Positions 26,801-34,249 of a stretch of DNA of 34,249 nucleotides are shown here, piece after piece (position 1 is the first letter of the stretch; the number at the start of each line of letters is the position of its first letter). A model generated the notes under the pieces. That model ran no database searches. It had not been told where the DNA came from and worked only from the letters and a program-made list of their open reading frames with translations. A program made the position numbers and the translations under genes. The stretch is from Candidatus Arcticimaribacter sp. (GTDB lineage Bacteria; Bacteroidota; Bacteroidia; Flavobacteriales; Flavobacteriaceae): assembly GCA_003023645.1 (NCBI GenBank), contig PXYQ01000006.1:1-34249 (forward strand). Reading direction: 5' to 3'.

Positions 26801-29800
26801 TGCAAACATCCGATGGAACGGATTCGTATCAAGAAGCTTTTACCATTAATGTTAATGACCTTACAGAATCCTCGATTACTCAGGTGGCATCAAACAACCC
26901 CAATGGTACATACAGAATTGGTGAAACCATTGATATTCAAATAACATTTAATAATGCCGTTACCGTAAGTGGTTCTCCTCGATTGCTCTTAGAAACTGGA
27001 GACTCAGATTCTTATGCAACCTATTTTTCAGGCACTGGCTCTACAGTTTTGATCTTTCGTTATACGGTGAATGAAGATGATCTGAGTGGTGATTTGGATT
27101 ATGCTTCTACTTCTGCTTTAGAATTAAACGGTGGAACTATTGTCAGTTCAAGTAATACAGCTGCTGCCCTTAGTCTTCCTTCAATTGGAAGCAATAAGCG
27201 AATTAAAAAAATTGTAATTACTGAAAATTCTGGAGGACATCAAACCTTAAAAGCCATCCACATGATTGTTGCTCCTGACGGAGGATCGGTAATTGATGTA
27301 GCAACCACTAGTTTAGCAGGAGCTTCCACTACAGATACTCATCATCAAAATAATTTTGGTGACGATCGACTGGTAATTAATCTACTTCAAAATAAAACGA
27401 ATAATAAAAACTACACTTTTAACTCACCCGCTACAGCAGAAATAACCTTCAATCAAAGTTATAGTATTAATGATTTACATGAATTTACTTTTTATGGGTG
27501 GGCTCAATATAGTGGAGGCTATTATGGACGAATTGCTAATTTTAATTTTAGCTTTAAAGATGATGATGGAACAGAGGTTTATAGTTTTACCTCACCTTCA
27601 ACCTATCTAAACGGTTCTAGCCAGTTAGTAGTTCATCGTTTAATTGGTGAAAAAGGGGCCTCAGATGGTTCGATTTGGCAGGATGATATTAACGGACACT
27701 TTAGTTCAGCTGGTTATGGTAGTGGATGGTATATAAACAACCATACACTTCCTTCACATGGCGGAGGATCATCCCTTGCGAGTGTCAAAAATATTGTGAT
27801 TGATGGTATTCTAGCACCCACAATAACACAAACCCAAATTGCTTTGGACAACAGCTCTGTTTCCCTAAGCTTTTCTGAGGCAGTATTCAATACCAATAGT
27901 GGAAGTGGAAGTTTACAAGCAAATGATTTTACCTTATCTCTTTCTGGAGGAAATGCAACATTATCTTCAACAACTCCTTCAAGCATTAGTATTGATGGAA
28001 CGACTGCAACACTTGGTTTAGCTCTATCTGGAACACCAAATGGAAAAGAACTACTAACCGTTACTCCGGCAGTAAATTCTATTTATGATAGTGGTGGAAC
28101 GGCAGCAGAACCCATACAAAACAATAATACAAGCCATCTGATTCCGAATATTGTTACCACTAATTTGGTTCTTTTTCTTGATGCAGCGAACAATAGTTCC
28201 TATTCTGGATCTGGGAATAATTGGTATGACTTATCTGGAAATAACAATCATGGGGTCATTGACGGTTCAAGTTATAGTGCTGTCGGTGGAGGAAGTATAA
28301 GTTTTGATGGAACCAACGACCAGGTTATCATTCAAGACAACAACACCCTTGATTTCTCTAGTGAAATTACCATATCCTACGTCCTTGAACCCAATTGGGG
28401 TGATTGGAGCCCTTTTATAAGTAAAGGAGGAGAGACAAACAATCGTAATTTTAGTACTTGGGTGGGAAGTGACAAAGGAATTGATATCGATAATCGCTCA
28501 TCGGGATCCATTATAAAACCCACGTACACTGCATCTTCTGAAATGGCCAATGGAAGATTATCTGTAGTAACTGTCGCTATTGAAAATTCTACAGGAATAC
28601 TCAGAACCTACGTAAACGGAATACTAAGGAACAGCCAATCGGGCACACTGGGATCACCAAATTCAGGATTACTTTATATAGGAAGCCATGGTGATGAAAA
28701 TTTTGGGAGTGGGAAAATAAACAAACTACTACTCTATAATCAAGCATTGACAAATGACCAAGTCTATCAGAATTACCTTGCGATCACCAATACGCCTCAA
28801 ATCACAGTTGCCAGTATAACTTCTGACAATAGTTTGGCATCCCTAACTTTTGATCAGGTTACTTTCAACACAGATGCAGGAAGTGGGTCTTTACAAGCAT
28901 CTGATTTCACCCTATCACTTTCTGGAGGAAACGCTACGTTATCGTCTGCAACTCCATCGAGTATTAGTATTAGTGAAAACACAATTGAATTGGGTCTTTC
29001 TCTTTCTGGAGTTGTAGATGGAAATGAAGTTTTAACAATTTCTCCTGTTGCTCATGCTGTTTTTAATACTTATGGATTTGCGGCTACTTCAGCTCAAAGC
29101 AACAATACAGTAAATTTGATTTTCACAAATAGTGTACCTACGGACATTGCTTTATCTTCTTCTTCTATAAGTGAAAATGTTGTCACAGGTACAACCATTG
29201 GAGCCTTATCATCAACCGATGCAGATACTGGAGACATACATACCTATAGCCTGATTTCTGGAACTGGTGATACAGACAACGGAAGTTTTACGGTGAGTGG
29301 TACGAACCTACTCACTGCTACAGCCCTAGATTTTGAGGTTAAAAGCAGCTATGCGATAAGGCTAGAAACCTCAGACGGATCTGCTACCTATTCTAAAGCA
29401 CTTACCATTACTGTTAACGATGTAAACGAAGCGCCTACTGATATCGTCCTATCCGCAACTGCTGTTGATGAAAACCTTACTTCAGGAACTGTTGTAGGGG
29501 GATTGACCACTACCGATGTTGATGGTGGTGACACCTTCACCTATACCCTTGTTGGTGGTGGGAGTGACAATGATCGTTTCTCCATTAGTGGTGCTAACTT
29601 AGTCACCGGAGCTGGGTTTGATTTTGAGACTAAAAACAGCTACAGTGTCGTAATTCAAACATCCGATGGGTCTGCTACCTATTCTAAAACACTTACCATT
29701 ACTGTTAACGATGTAAACGAAGCGCCTACTGATATCGACCTATCCGCAACTGCTGTTGATGAAAACCTTACTTCAGGAACTGTTGTTGGGGGATTAACCA

Positions 29801-32800
29801 CTACCGATGTTGATAGTGGAGACACCTTCACCTATACCCTAGTTGATGGTGTGGGTTCTGATGATAATGCAAGTTTCTCTATCAGCGGAGGTTCAGAGGT
29901 ATCATATGCCCTTGACTTTGATGGATCAAACGATCATGTTACAACAAGTATTGATGCCGATAGGAATGTAATGCCCTCCACAACATGGTCGGGGTGGATT
30001 AAGCCGACAGGAACAAGTGGTTGGCAAGTGATTTTTGGTATGGAAGATGGCGGTTGGGATCGGATGTTAATTATTGAGTCTGGAAGCCTTCAGCTTTCTA
30101 TGGGGCAGACTGGTGGTAGATGGCAGACTGGTGTAAATGTATTGCCTAATGTTTGGCAACATGTAGTTGCTGTATATGACAATGGTTCGATGCGAATGTA
30201 TTTCAACGGAACTGAATACAGTACAGGAAATGACGAGGGCAATCATTCTTCAGCCGGAATGTTTACAATTGGAGGAAACCAAACACACTCTCCCCATAAT
30301 TACTTCAGAGGACTTATTGATGAAGTAGCCGTTTGGGACGAGGCTCTGAACGCATCAGAAATATCGACTTTATACAACACAGGAAGCGGTTTAGATGCTT
30401 CATCTAATTCAGGTAATTATACTTCTTCTTCAAACCTTGTTGGTTACTTTAAAATGAATGAAGGTTCTGGAACAACAATTACGGATTCAAGTGGAAGTGG
30501 AAATTCAGTTACACTAACCAATATGGATGCCTCCTCAGATTGGGTTACAGGAACTATTGCTCCAACTTCACAAAATCAAGGGAGTGGTACCGATTTACTT
30601 ACCGATGCTGTTTTTGATTATGAAACCAAAAGCAGTTACAATATTCGTGTGCAAACATCCGATGGGATGAGTTCTTACGAAGAAGCCTTTACCATTAGCG
30701 TGAATGATGTAAATGATGTACCTACCGATATTGACTTATCTACTTCCTCTGTAAACGAAAATGTTGCTACTGGAACTACTGTAGGGGGATTAACCACTAC
30801 CGATGCCGATAATGGAGATACATTTACCTATACTTTGGTCGCTGGAACGGGTGCTACCGACAATGCAAACTTCTCTATCAGTGGAGCCAACCTACTCACT
30901 GCCGCAGCTTTGGACTTTGAAACCAAAAACAGCTACAGCATTCGTGTACAAACATCCGATGGGACGGATTCGTATCAAGAAGTCTTTACCATTAGCGTGG
31001 ATGATGTAAACGAAGCACCTACTAACATAGAGATTTCGGGCGGTACAGCAGGTAGTAGTCAAATGATTTCAAGTGGGCTTATCGTACATTTAGACGCATC
31101 GAATGCTGCTTCTACAGCAACACCAAACAGTAGTTGGATCGATCTGTCTGGTAACGATAATCATGGTGATATCATGAACGGGGTCAGCTTTGAAAACAAT
31201 AACTTTAAAACCTCGAATGCTTCTGGACGGAGCGGTGTGCGTGTTGGACCACTACCAACGATCTTGAAAAACAACCATTCTTTCACTGTAGTGGTTAAAG
31301 TAACACCTCAATCTACCTCTGGAAATATTTTAGGCCTTTCTAGCAGTTCTGATCATGGTGGATGGAATGCACCCGTAATTCCAAGTGCAAATTCTAAGAT
31401 TTTCCCAGGACTTCACAACGCACATGGGCAATTTCAACGCCCTTTTGTCATTGGAACCACTTATGAATACGTATACAGCTTCAATCACACCAATAATGAA
31501 CATAAGTTTTATGAAAATGGTGAACTTGTAAATACAAGAACAGTCGGATTCGGTGCAGCTAACTCCTCTGGTTACCTATTTCTTGGAGATGACAACCCCG
31601 GATGTTGTGGCAATTATGAGGGAGTTCATTCAGCAGACTTTGCAGGAGATTATGAGCGTTTACTAGTCTATGATCAAGCCTTAACCGATCAAGAAATTAC
31701 TGGACTTTACCAATCAGGCCCTTCAGGAATAGAAGAAAACAGTGTGAATGGTACACTCATTACCACCCTATCGGCAACCGATCAAGACACCAACAATACC
31801 TACACCTATAGTCTTGTTGATGGCGCTGGGAATCTTGGCCGTGACAATGCTAGTGTAACGGTTTCTGGGACACAAATCCTAGTCAATGGACCCATTGATT
31901 ACGAAACAACTCCTTTTTTACTGATCAACGTTCAGGTCAATGACGGTACAAATACCTTAACCTCTTCTTTTACCCTTACCGTATTGGATGTAAACGACAA
32001 TGCGCCTACCGCAATGGCACTTTCAACCACCACTCTTGTTGAGGATTTGGTTTCTGGTTCAACCATAGCATCCCTTGCATCGGTTGATGCGGATACGGCT
32101 AGCTTAAACACCTTTAGTTATAGCCTAATTGATGGGGACGGATCCAACGACAACTCCAATAATCGCTTTACAATCAGCGGAAATTCGTTACTCAGTTCGG
32201 GTACTTTTGATTATGAAACTACTTCATCTCACAACATTTATGTGCAAGTCAATGACGGAGCAAATACCTACAATCAAGCCTTTACTCTTACGATCATCAA
32301 TCAAAATGATACCCCAACAGACATCGCTTTAAGTAACACATCATTTTTAGAAAGTGTTGCATCTGGATCAGTTCTTGCCACCATAACAACAACAGATCAA
32401 GACACCGCAGACACACATGCGTTTGCTCTAGCCAATAGTGGAGACACACAAGATGACGATAATGGAAGTTTTACGGTCAGCGGAACGCGTTTGATTACCA
32501 ACGTAGCTTTTGACTACGAAACCAAAACCAGCTATAACATTTACCTCAAGGTAAGTGATGGAACAAGTGACTATTACAAGGCGTTTACACTTAACATCAC
32601 CAATGTTAATGAAGCGCCTACAGAGATCAATTTTTCCCAAGAAAGCTTTTCGAATAATGGACTTATTTTACATTTAGATAGTGGGAATTCATCCTCTTAT
32701 CCGGGCTCAGGGAATACATGGTATGATTTAAGTGAAAATAATTATAACGCAGTTTTAATGAATTCACCCTCCTATTCAAGCTCTAGTGGGGGGCTCCTTA

Positions 32801-34249
32801 GTCTTAACGGTTCTAGCCAATGGATACAACTTAATTCATTCGCAGGGGCACTAACAAACAATAGTGCTTATACCATAAGCATATGGTTTAAGTCAACCGA
32901 AACGAACCCTTCTGGAGGACTTCATAACAATGCTATTTTTTCTATGCATACCGCCAACGGAGACAATCGATATAGAATTGGTGCTGCACCGGATGCCAAC
33001 AGAGGTTTGTATTACAATTTTGGTACCGGCTCGTCTGAAGGGCGTGTTAGTCAGATAAATTTACACGATAACCAATGGCATAATATGACCATTACTAAAA
33101 ACACTGGCGTAGAAGCTCAATTTTATATTGATGATGTTCTTAGAACGTCCAACGGTTCCATTACTAATGGAGTAAACTTTAATGGTGTTGGTCAAGTTTC
33201 GATTGGACAGGAATATGACGGTGGTAATACCTCTGATCATTTTCAAGGAGATATTCCCGTAGTGATGGTCTACAATAAAGCCTTAGAAGCAGACGACAGG
33301 TCTTCTCTTTATGGTAACTATAAAAAAAGATATATTGACGGTGAGCAGACGGAACCCGTTTCATCAGAAGGAAATGGAATTTCTATTACTGAAAATACAG
33401 CCCTAAATACGTTTGTTGGGACACTGCAAGCTGAAGATCAAGACACCAACAATACCTATACCTATAGTCTTGTCGATGGCGCTGGGGATCTTGGACGTGA
33501 CAATGCTAGTGTAACAGTTTCTGGGACACAAATCCTAGTCAACGGACCCATTGATTACGAAACAACTCCTTTTTTACTGATCAACGTTCAAGTCAATGAT
33601 GGTGAAAATACCTTAACATCTTCCTTTACAATCACTGTAGTGGATGTAAACGACAATGCGCCTACCGCAATGGCACTTTCAACCACCACTCTTGTTGAGG
33701 ATTTGGTTTCTGGTTCAACCATAGCATCCCTTGCATCGGTTGATGCGGATACGGCTAGCTTAAACACCTTTAGTTATAGCCTAATTGATGGGGACGGATC
33801 CAACGACAACTCCAATAATCGCTTTACAATCAGCGGAAATTCGTTACTCAGTTCGGGTACTTTTGATTATGAAACTACTTCATCTCACAACATTTATGTG
33901 CAAGTCAATGACGGAGCAAATACCTACAATCAAGCCTTTACTCTTACGATCATCAATCAAAATGATACCCCAACAGACATCGCTTTAAGTAACACATCAT
34001 TTTTAGAAAGTGTTGCATCTGGATCAGTTCTTGCCACCATAACAACAACAGATCAAGACACCGCAGACACACATGCGTTTGCTCTAGCCAATAGTGGAGA
34101 CACACAAGATGACGATAATGGAAGTTTTACGGTCAGCGGAACGCGTTTGATTACCAACGTAGCTTTTGACTACGAAACCAAAACCAGCTATAACATTTAC
34201 CTCAAGGTAAGTGATGGAACAAGTGACTATTACAAGGCGTTTACACTTA
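23890..34249 (+). CDS. Giant secreted multidomain adhesin-like protein (beta-helix, cadherin-like repeats, Gly-rich, SwmB-like and LamG domains); 3' end beyond window
   Basis: Reading frame 1 from ATG 23890 (MNLKILQLILLTIFWANFAVSQTITVTNLNPSGSGSLENAIN...) appears open to 34248 (3453 codons, read by eye). Repeats of type EAPTDIDLSATxVDENLTSGTxVGGLTTTDxDxGDxFTYTLV...NASFSISGANLLTNTALDYETKSSYNIRVQTSDGTDSYQEAFTIxVND. Missing from the ORF track, presumably because no stop occurs in the window. Confidence 0.93.
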   Translation, partial: MNLKILQLILLTIFWANFAVSQTITVTNLNPSGSGSLENAINQYSSSGGTIVFASNLSGTITISSGFTNITSNLTITGNGKTNTIISGGGSSSRMFSISGNGNLTLNSMTLKNNGNPGSNAGSIFYLNNVNGGITTNDVLITECSNTISFISNKGTLNVNNSQIDNNAGNYLFRSDWGNTPEGCPINESVFANKTIIQNSDITNNSGVVFWTERFVKIDNCNIANNSSNIFAYFRGVNVYKVLGSNIENTGGFSFSSWIQSNTGGWGNKILCSDHFSFDGNTFVNSGNITIPVNYGPSFTVGNNSFDRTISNYLSYDSSSPPTLSSNSLASPPSDISLSSTSVDENISIGTTIGGLTTTDAGSGDSHTYSLVSGTGDTDNASFSISGANLLTNTALDYETKSSYSLRVQTSDGTDSYQEAFTITINDLNEAPTDIGFAGTSSLEYLVVGGGGAGGKGNSNEGGGGGGAGGYLTGTITSIFGETFAVTVAAGGTGVNSTSSPGGNGGNSSLAGQNITTVTALGGGGGGACSSATGSNGASGGGGSGCSTDRPGGSGTTGQGNNGGTGRWVSRSPGNGNGGGGGGSSSAGTNGAIRNAGTIGGGGAGTSNDISGSTTIYTAGGNGGPGRAYGNYNPPNQTGNSGNGGIGGTNYSGGNGANGTVVIRYSGNQIATGGTVIQSGGYTIHSFTQIENSSIVFQSGSASSSSSSIDEGVSIGTLVGSLLATDEDDSTNTFTLVSGDGDTHNELFSISNSNLLVNGLIDYEQTQVLDIRVQVTDGQFTYDKALTINVNDVNEALTDIAITASSVDENLASATTVGGLTTTDGDNGDSFTYTLVDGVGSDDNASFSISGANLLTNTVLDYETKSSYNIRVQTSDGTDSYQKAFTITVNDVNEAPTDIDLSATDVDENLTSGTTVGGLTTTDGDNGDSFTYTLVSGTGDTDNASFSISGANLLTNTALDYETKSSYNIRVQTSDGTDSYQEAFTINVNDLTESSITQVASNNPNGTYRIGETIDIQITFNNAVTVSGSPRLLLETGDSDSYATYFSGTGSTVLIFRYTVNEDDLSGDLDYASTSALELNGGTIVSSSNTAAALSLPSIGSNKRIKKIVITENSGGHQTLKAIHMIVAPDGGSVIDVATTSLAGASTTDTHHQNNFGDDRLVINLLQNKTNNKNYTFNSPATAEITFNQSYSINDLHEFTFYGWAQYSGGYYGRIANFNFSFKDDDGTEVYSFTSPSTYLNGSSQLVVHRLIGEKGASDGSIWQDDINGHFSSAGYGSGWYINNHTLPSHGGGSSLASVKNIVIDGILAPTITQTQIALDNSSVSLSFSEAVFNTNSGSGSLQANDFTLSLSGGNATLSSTTPSSISIDGTTATLGLALSGTPNGKELLTVTPAVNSIYDSGGTAAEPIQNNNTSHLIPNIVTTNLVLFLDAANNSSYSGSGNNWYDLSGNNNHGVIDGSSYSAVGGGSISFDGTNDQVIIQDNNTLDFSSEITISYVLEPNWGDWSPFISKGGETNNRNFSTWVGSDKGIDIDNRSSGSIIKPTYTASSEMANGRLSVVTVAIENSTGILRTYVNGILRNSQSGTLGSPNSGLLYIGSHGDENFGSGKINKLLLYNQALTNDQVYQNYLAITNTPQITVASITSDNSLASLTFDQVTFNTDAGSGSLQASDFTLSLSGGNATLSSATPSSISISENTIELGLSLSGVVDGNEVLTISPVAHAVFNTYGFAATSAQSNNTVNLIFTNSVPTDIALSSSSISENVVTGTTIGALSSTDADTGDIHTYSLISGTGDTDNGSFTVSGTNLLTATALDFEVKSSYAIRLETSDGSATYSKALTITVNDVNEAPTDIVLSATAVDENLTSGTVVGGLTTTDVDGGDTFTYTLVGGGSDNDRFSISGANLVTGAGFDFETKNSYSVVIQTSDGSATYSKTLTITVNDVNEAPTDIDLSATAVDENLTSGTVVGGLTTTDVDSGDTFTYTLVDGVGSDDNASFSISGGSEVSYALDFDGSNDHVTTSIDADRNVMPSTTWSGWIKPTGTSGWQVIFGMEDGGWDRMLIIESGSLQLSMGQTGGRWQTGVNVLPNVWQHVVAVYDNGSMRMYFNGTEYSTGNDEGNHSSAGMFTIGGNQTHSPHNYFRGLIDEVAVWDEALNASEISTLYNTGSGLDASSNSGNYTSSSNLVGYFKMNEGSGTTITDSSGSGNSVTLTNMDASSDWVTGTIAPTSQNQGSGTDLLTDAVFDYETKSSYNIRVQTSDGMSSYEEAFTISVNDVNDVPTDIDLSTSSVNENVATGTTVGGLTTTDADNGDTFTYTLVAGTGATDNANFSISGANLLTAAALDFETKNSYSIRVQTSDGTDSYQEVFTISVDDVNEAPTNIEISGGTAGSSQMISSGLIVHLDASNAASTATPNSSWIDLSGNDNHGDIMNGVSFENNNFKTSNASGRSGVRVGPLPTILKNNHSFTVVVKVTPQSTSGNILGLSSSSDHGGWNAPVIPSANSKIFPGLHNAHGQFQRPFVIGTTYEYVYSFNHTNNEHKFYENGELVNTRTVGFGAANSSGYLFLGDDNPGCCGNYEGVHSADFAGDYERLLVYDQALTDQEITGLYQSGPSGIEENSVNGTLITTLSATDQDTNNTYTYSLVDGAGNLGRDNASVTVSGTQILVNGPIDYETTPFLLINVQVNDGTNTLTSSFTLTVLDVNDNAPTAMALSTTTLVEDLVSGSTIASLASVDADTASLNTFSYSLIDGDGSNDNSNNRFTISGNSLLSSGTFDYETTSSHNIYVQVNDGANTYNQAFTLTIINQNDTPTDIALSNTSFLESVASGSVLATITTTDQDTADTHAFALANSGDTQDDDNGSFTVSGTRLITNVAFDYETKTSYNIYLKVSDGTSDYYKAFTLNITNVNEAPTEINFSQESFSNNGLILHLDSGNSSSYPGSGNTWYDLSENNYNAVLMNSPSYSSSSGGLLSLNGSSQWIQLNSFAGALTNNSAYTISIWFKSTETNPSGGLHNNAIFSMHTANGDNRYRIGAAPDANRGLYYNFGTGSSEGRVSQINLHDNQWHNMTITKNTGVEAQFYIDDVLRTSNGSITNGVNFNGVGQVSIGQEYDGGNTSDHFQGDIPVVMVYNKALEADDRSSLYGNYKKRYIDGEQTEPVSSEGNGISITENTALNTFVGTLQAEDQDTNNTYTYSLVDGAGDLGRDNASVTVSGTQILVNGPIDYETTPFLLINVQVNDGENTLTSSFTITVVDVNDNAPTAMALSTTTLVEDLVSGSTIASLASVDADTASLNTFSYSLIDGDGSNDNSNNRFTISGNSLLSSGTFDYETTSSHNIYVQVNDGANTYNQAFTLTIINQNDTPTDIALSNTSFLESVASGSVLATITTTDQDTADTHAFALANSGDTQDDDNGSFTVSGTRLITNVAFDYETKTSYNIYLKVSDGTSDYYKAFTL
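24000..24880 (+). other. Predicted right-handed parallel beta-helix-like N-terminal domain of the giant protein
   Basis: SLENAINQYSSSGGTIVFASNLSGTITISSGFTNITSNLTITGNGKTNTIISGGG...LTLNSMTLKNNG...ITTNDVLITECSN...LNVNNSQIDNNAGN pattern. Confidence 0.6.
25216..25893 (+). other. Glycine-rich domain of the giant protein
   Basis: EYLVVGGGGAGGKGNSNEGGGGGGAGGYLTG...ALGGGGGGACSS...GGNGGPGRAYGNY...NGGIGGTNYSGGNGANGTVVIRYSG. Confidence 0.85.
26280..26870 (+). repeat. Two adjacent near-identical cadherin-like repeats (~97 aa each)
   Basis: DIAITASSVDENLASATTVGGLTTTDGDNGDSFTYTL... and DIDLSATDVDENLTSGTTVGGLTTTDGDNGDSFTYTL...; long identical stretches at nucleotide level. Confidence 0.9.
27820..28140 (+). 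repeat. SwmB-like beta-sandwich domain, copy 1
   Basis: TITQTQIALDNSSVSLSFSEAVFNTNSGSGSLQANDFTLSLSGGNATLSSTTPSSISIDGTTATLGLALSGTPNGKELLTVTPAVNSIYDSGG; second copy at ~28800-29130. Confidence 0.65.
28155..28785 (+). other. LamG-like jellyroll domain 1 of the giant protein
   Basis: TTNLVLFLDAANNSSYSGSGNNWYDLSGNNNHGVIDGSSYSAVGGGSISFDGTNDQVIIQDNNTLDFSSEITISYVL...INKLLLYNQALTNDQVYQNYLA. Confidence 0.85.
28800..29130 (+). repeat. SwmB-like beta-sandwich domain, copy 2
   Basis: ITVASITSDNSLASLTFDQVTFNTDAGSGSLQASDFTLSLSGGNATLSSATPSSISISENTIELGLSLSGVVDGNEVLTISPVAHAVFNTYG. Confidence 0.65.
29890..30588 (+). other. LamG-like jellyroll domain 2, nested in a cadherin-like module
   Basis: FSISG|GSEVSYALDFDGSNDHVTTSIDADRNVMPSTTWSGWIKPTG...NVWQHVVAVYDNGSMRMYFNGTEYSTG...FRGLIDEVAVWDEALNASEISTLYNTGSG...TSQNQGSG|TDLLTDAVFDYETKSSYNIRVQTSDG. 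Confidence 0.88.
31039..31725 (+). other. LamG-like jellyroll domain 3, nested in a cadherin-like module
   Basis: NEAPTNIEIS|GGTAGSSQMISSGLIVHLDASNAASTATPNSSWIDLSGNDNHGDIMNG...FAGDYERLLVYDQALTDQEITGLYQSGPS|GIEENSVNGTLITTLSATDQD. Confidence 0.85.
31985..32593 (+). repeat. Long direct repeat, copy A (identical to 33641-34249 by eye)
   Basis: Offset 1656 nt; starts TGGATGTAAACGACAATGCGCCTACCGCAATGG; ORFs 32129-32332 and 33785-33988 in the supplied track encode the same 67-aa peptide. Confidence 0.95.
32638..33378 (+). other. LamG-like jellyroll domain 4, nested in a cadherin-like module
   Basis: NEAPTEINFS|QESFSNNGLILHLDSGNSSSYPGSGNTWYDLSENNYNAVLM...DNQWHNMTITKNTGVEAQFYIDDVLRTSNG...VVMVYNKALEADDRSSLYGNYKKRY...|ISITENTALNTFVGTLQAEDQD. 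Confidence 0.85.
33641..34249 (+). repeat. Long direct repeat, copy B, truncated by the window end
   Basis: Same sequence as copy A over all 609 visible nt. Confidence 0.95.

Noticed and set aside
27714-27986. 90-aa minus-strand ORF inside the giant gene
   Set aside because: Antisense to a well-supported coding frame; no start context or recognisable family.
32129-33988. Identical 67-aa plus-strand ORFs at 32129-32332 and 33785-33988
   Set aside because: Off-frame (+1) readings of the duplicated cadherin-like segment; identity is explained by the 1656-bp repeat, not by a conserved small protein.
24900-34249. Regularly recurring short sequences suggestive of a CRISPR array
   Set aside because: Recurrence is ~290 nt (one ~97-aa module), in frame and coding; no 25-40 bp repeats with unique spacers.

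Overview
Window from a Flavobacteriaceae/Bacteroidota-type chromosome, judged from the TAnnTTTG-type -7 promoter elements, the type IX secretion genes and the gene families. Positions 1 to ~18.8 kb are mostly conserved housekeeping DNA: a POT peptide transporter (partial), an S9/DPP-IV peptidase, HMG-CoA reductase plus a GHMP kinase, a PpiC-type PPIase, a CorC/HlyC-like protein, LptC, a TPR protein, an outer-membrane protein, CoaX, tRNA-Phe(GAA), an MBL-fold hydrolase, RmuC, MaoC, a TetR regulator and EtfBA. Positions 18.9-34.2 kb are a surface/secretion region: a C-type-lectin T9SS type B protein, a PorP/SprF partner, a membrane-anchored AraC-type regulator, and a giant ORF (23890 to the window end, >=3453 codons, no stop) that is absent from the supplied ORF track. 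The giant ORF encodes a signal peptide, a beta-helix-like N-terminus, and many cadherin-like repeats. One Gly-rich domain and three LamG-like domains appear nested inside cadherin modules at recurring positions. It also contains a 1656-bp-period duplication with 609 nt of identical sequence running off the window edge. A second item of interest is an orphan ~110-nt minus-strand ncRNA candidate at ~15501-15608, with a -7 promoter element, a GNRA-capped hairpin and an intrinsic terminator.
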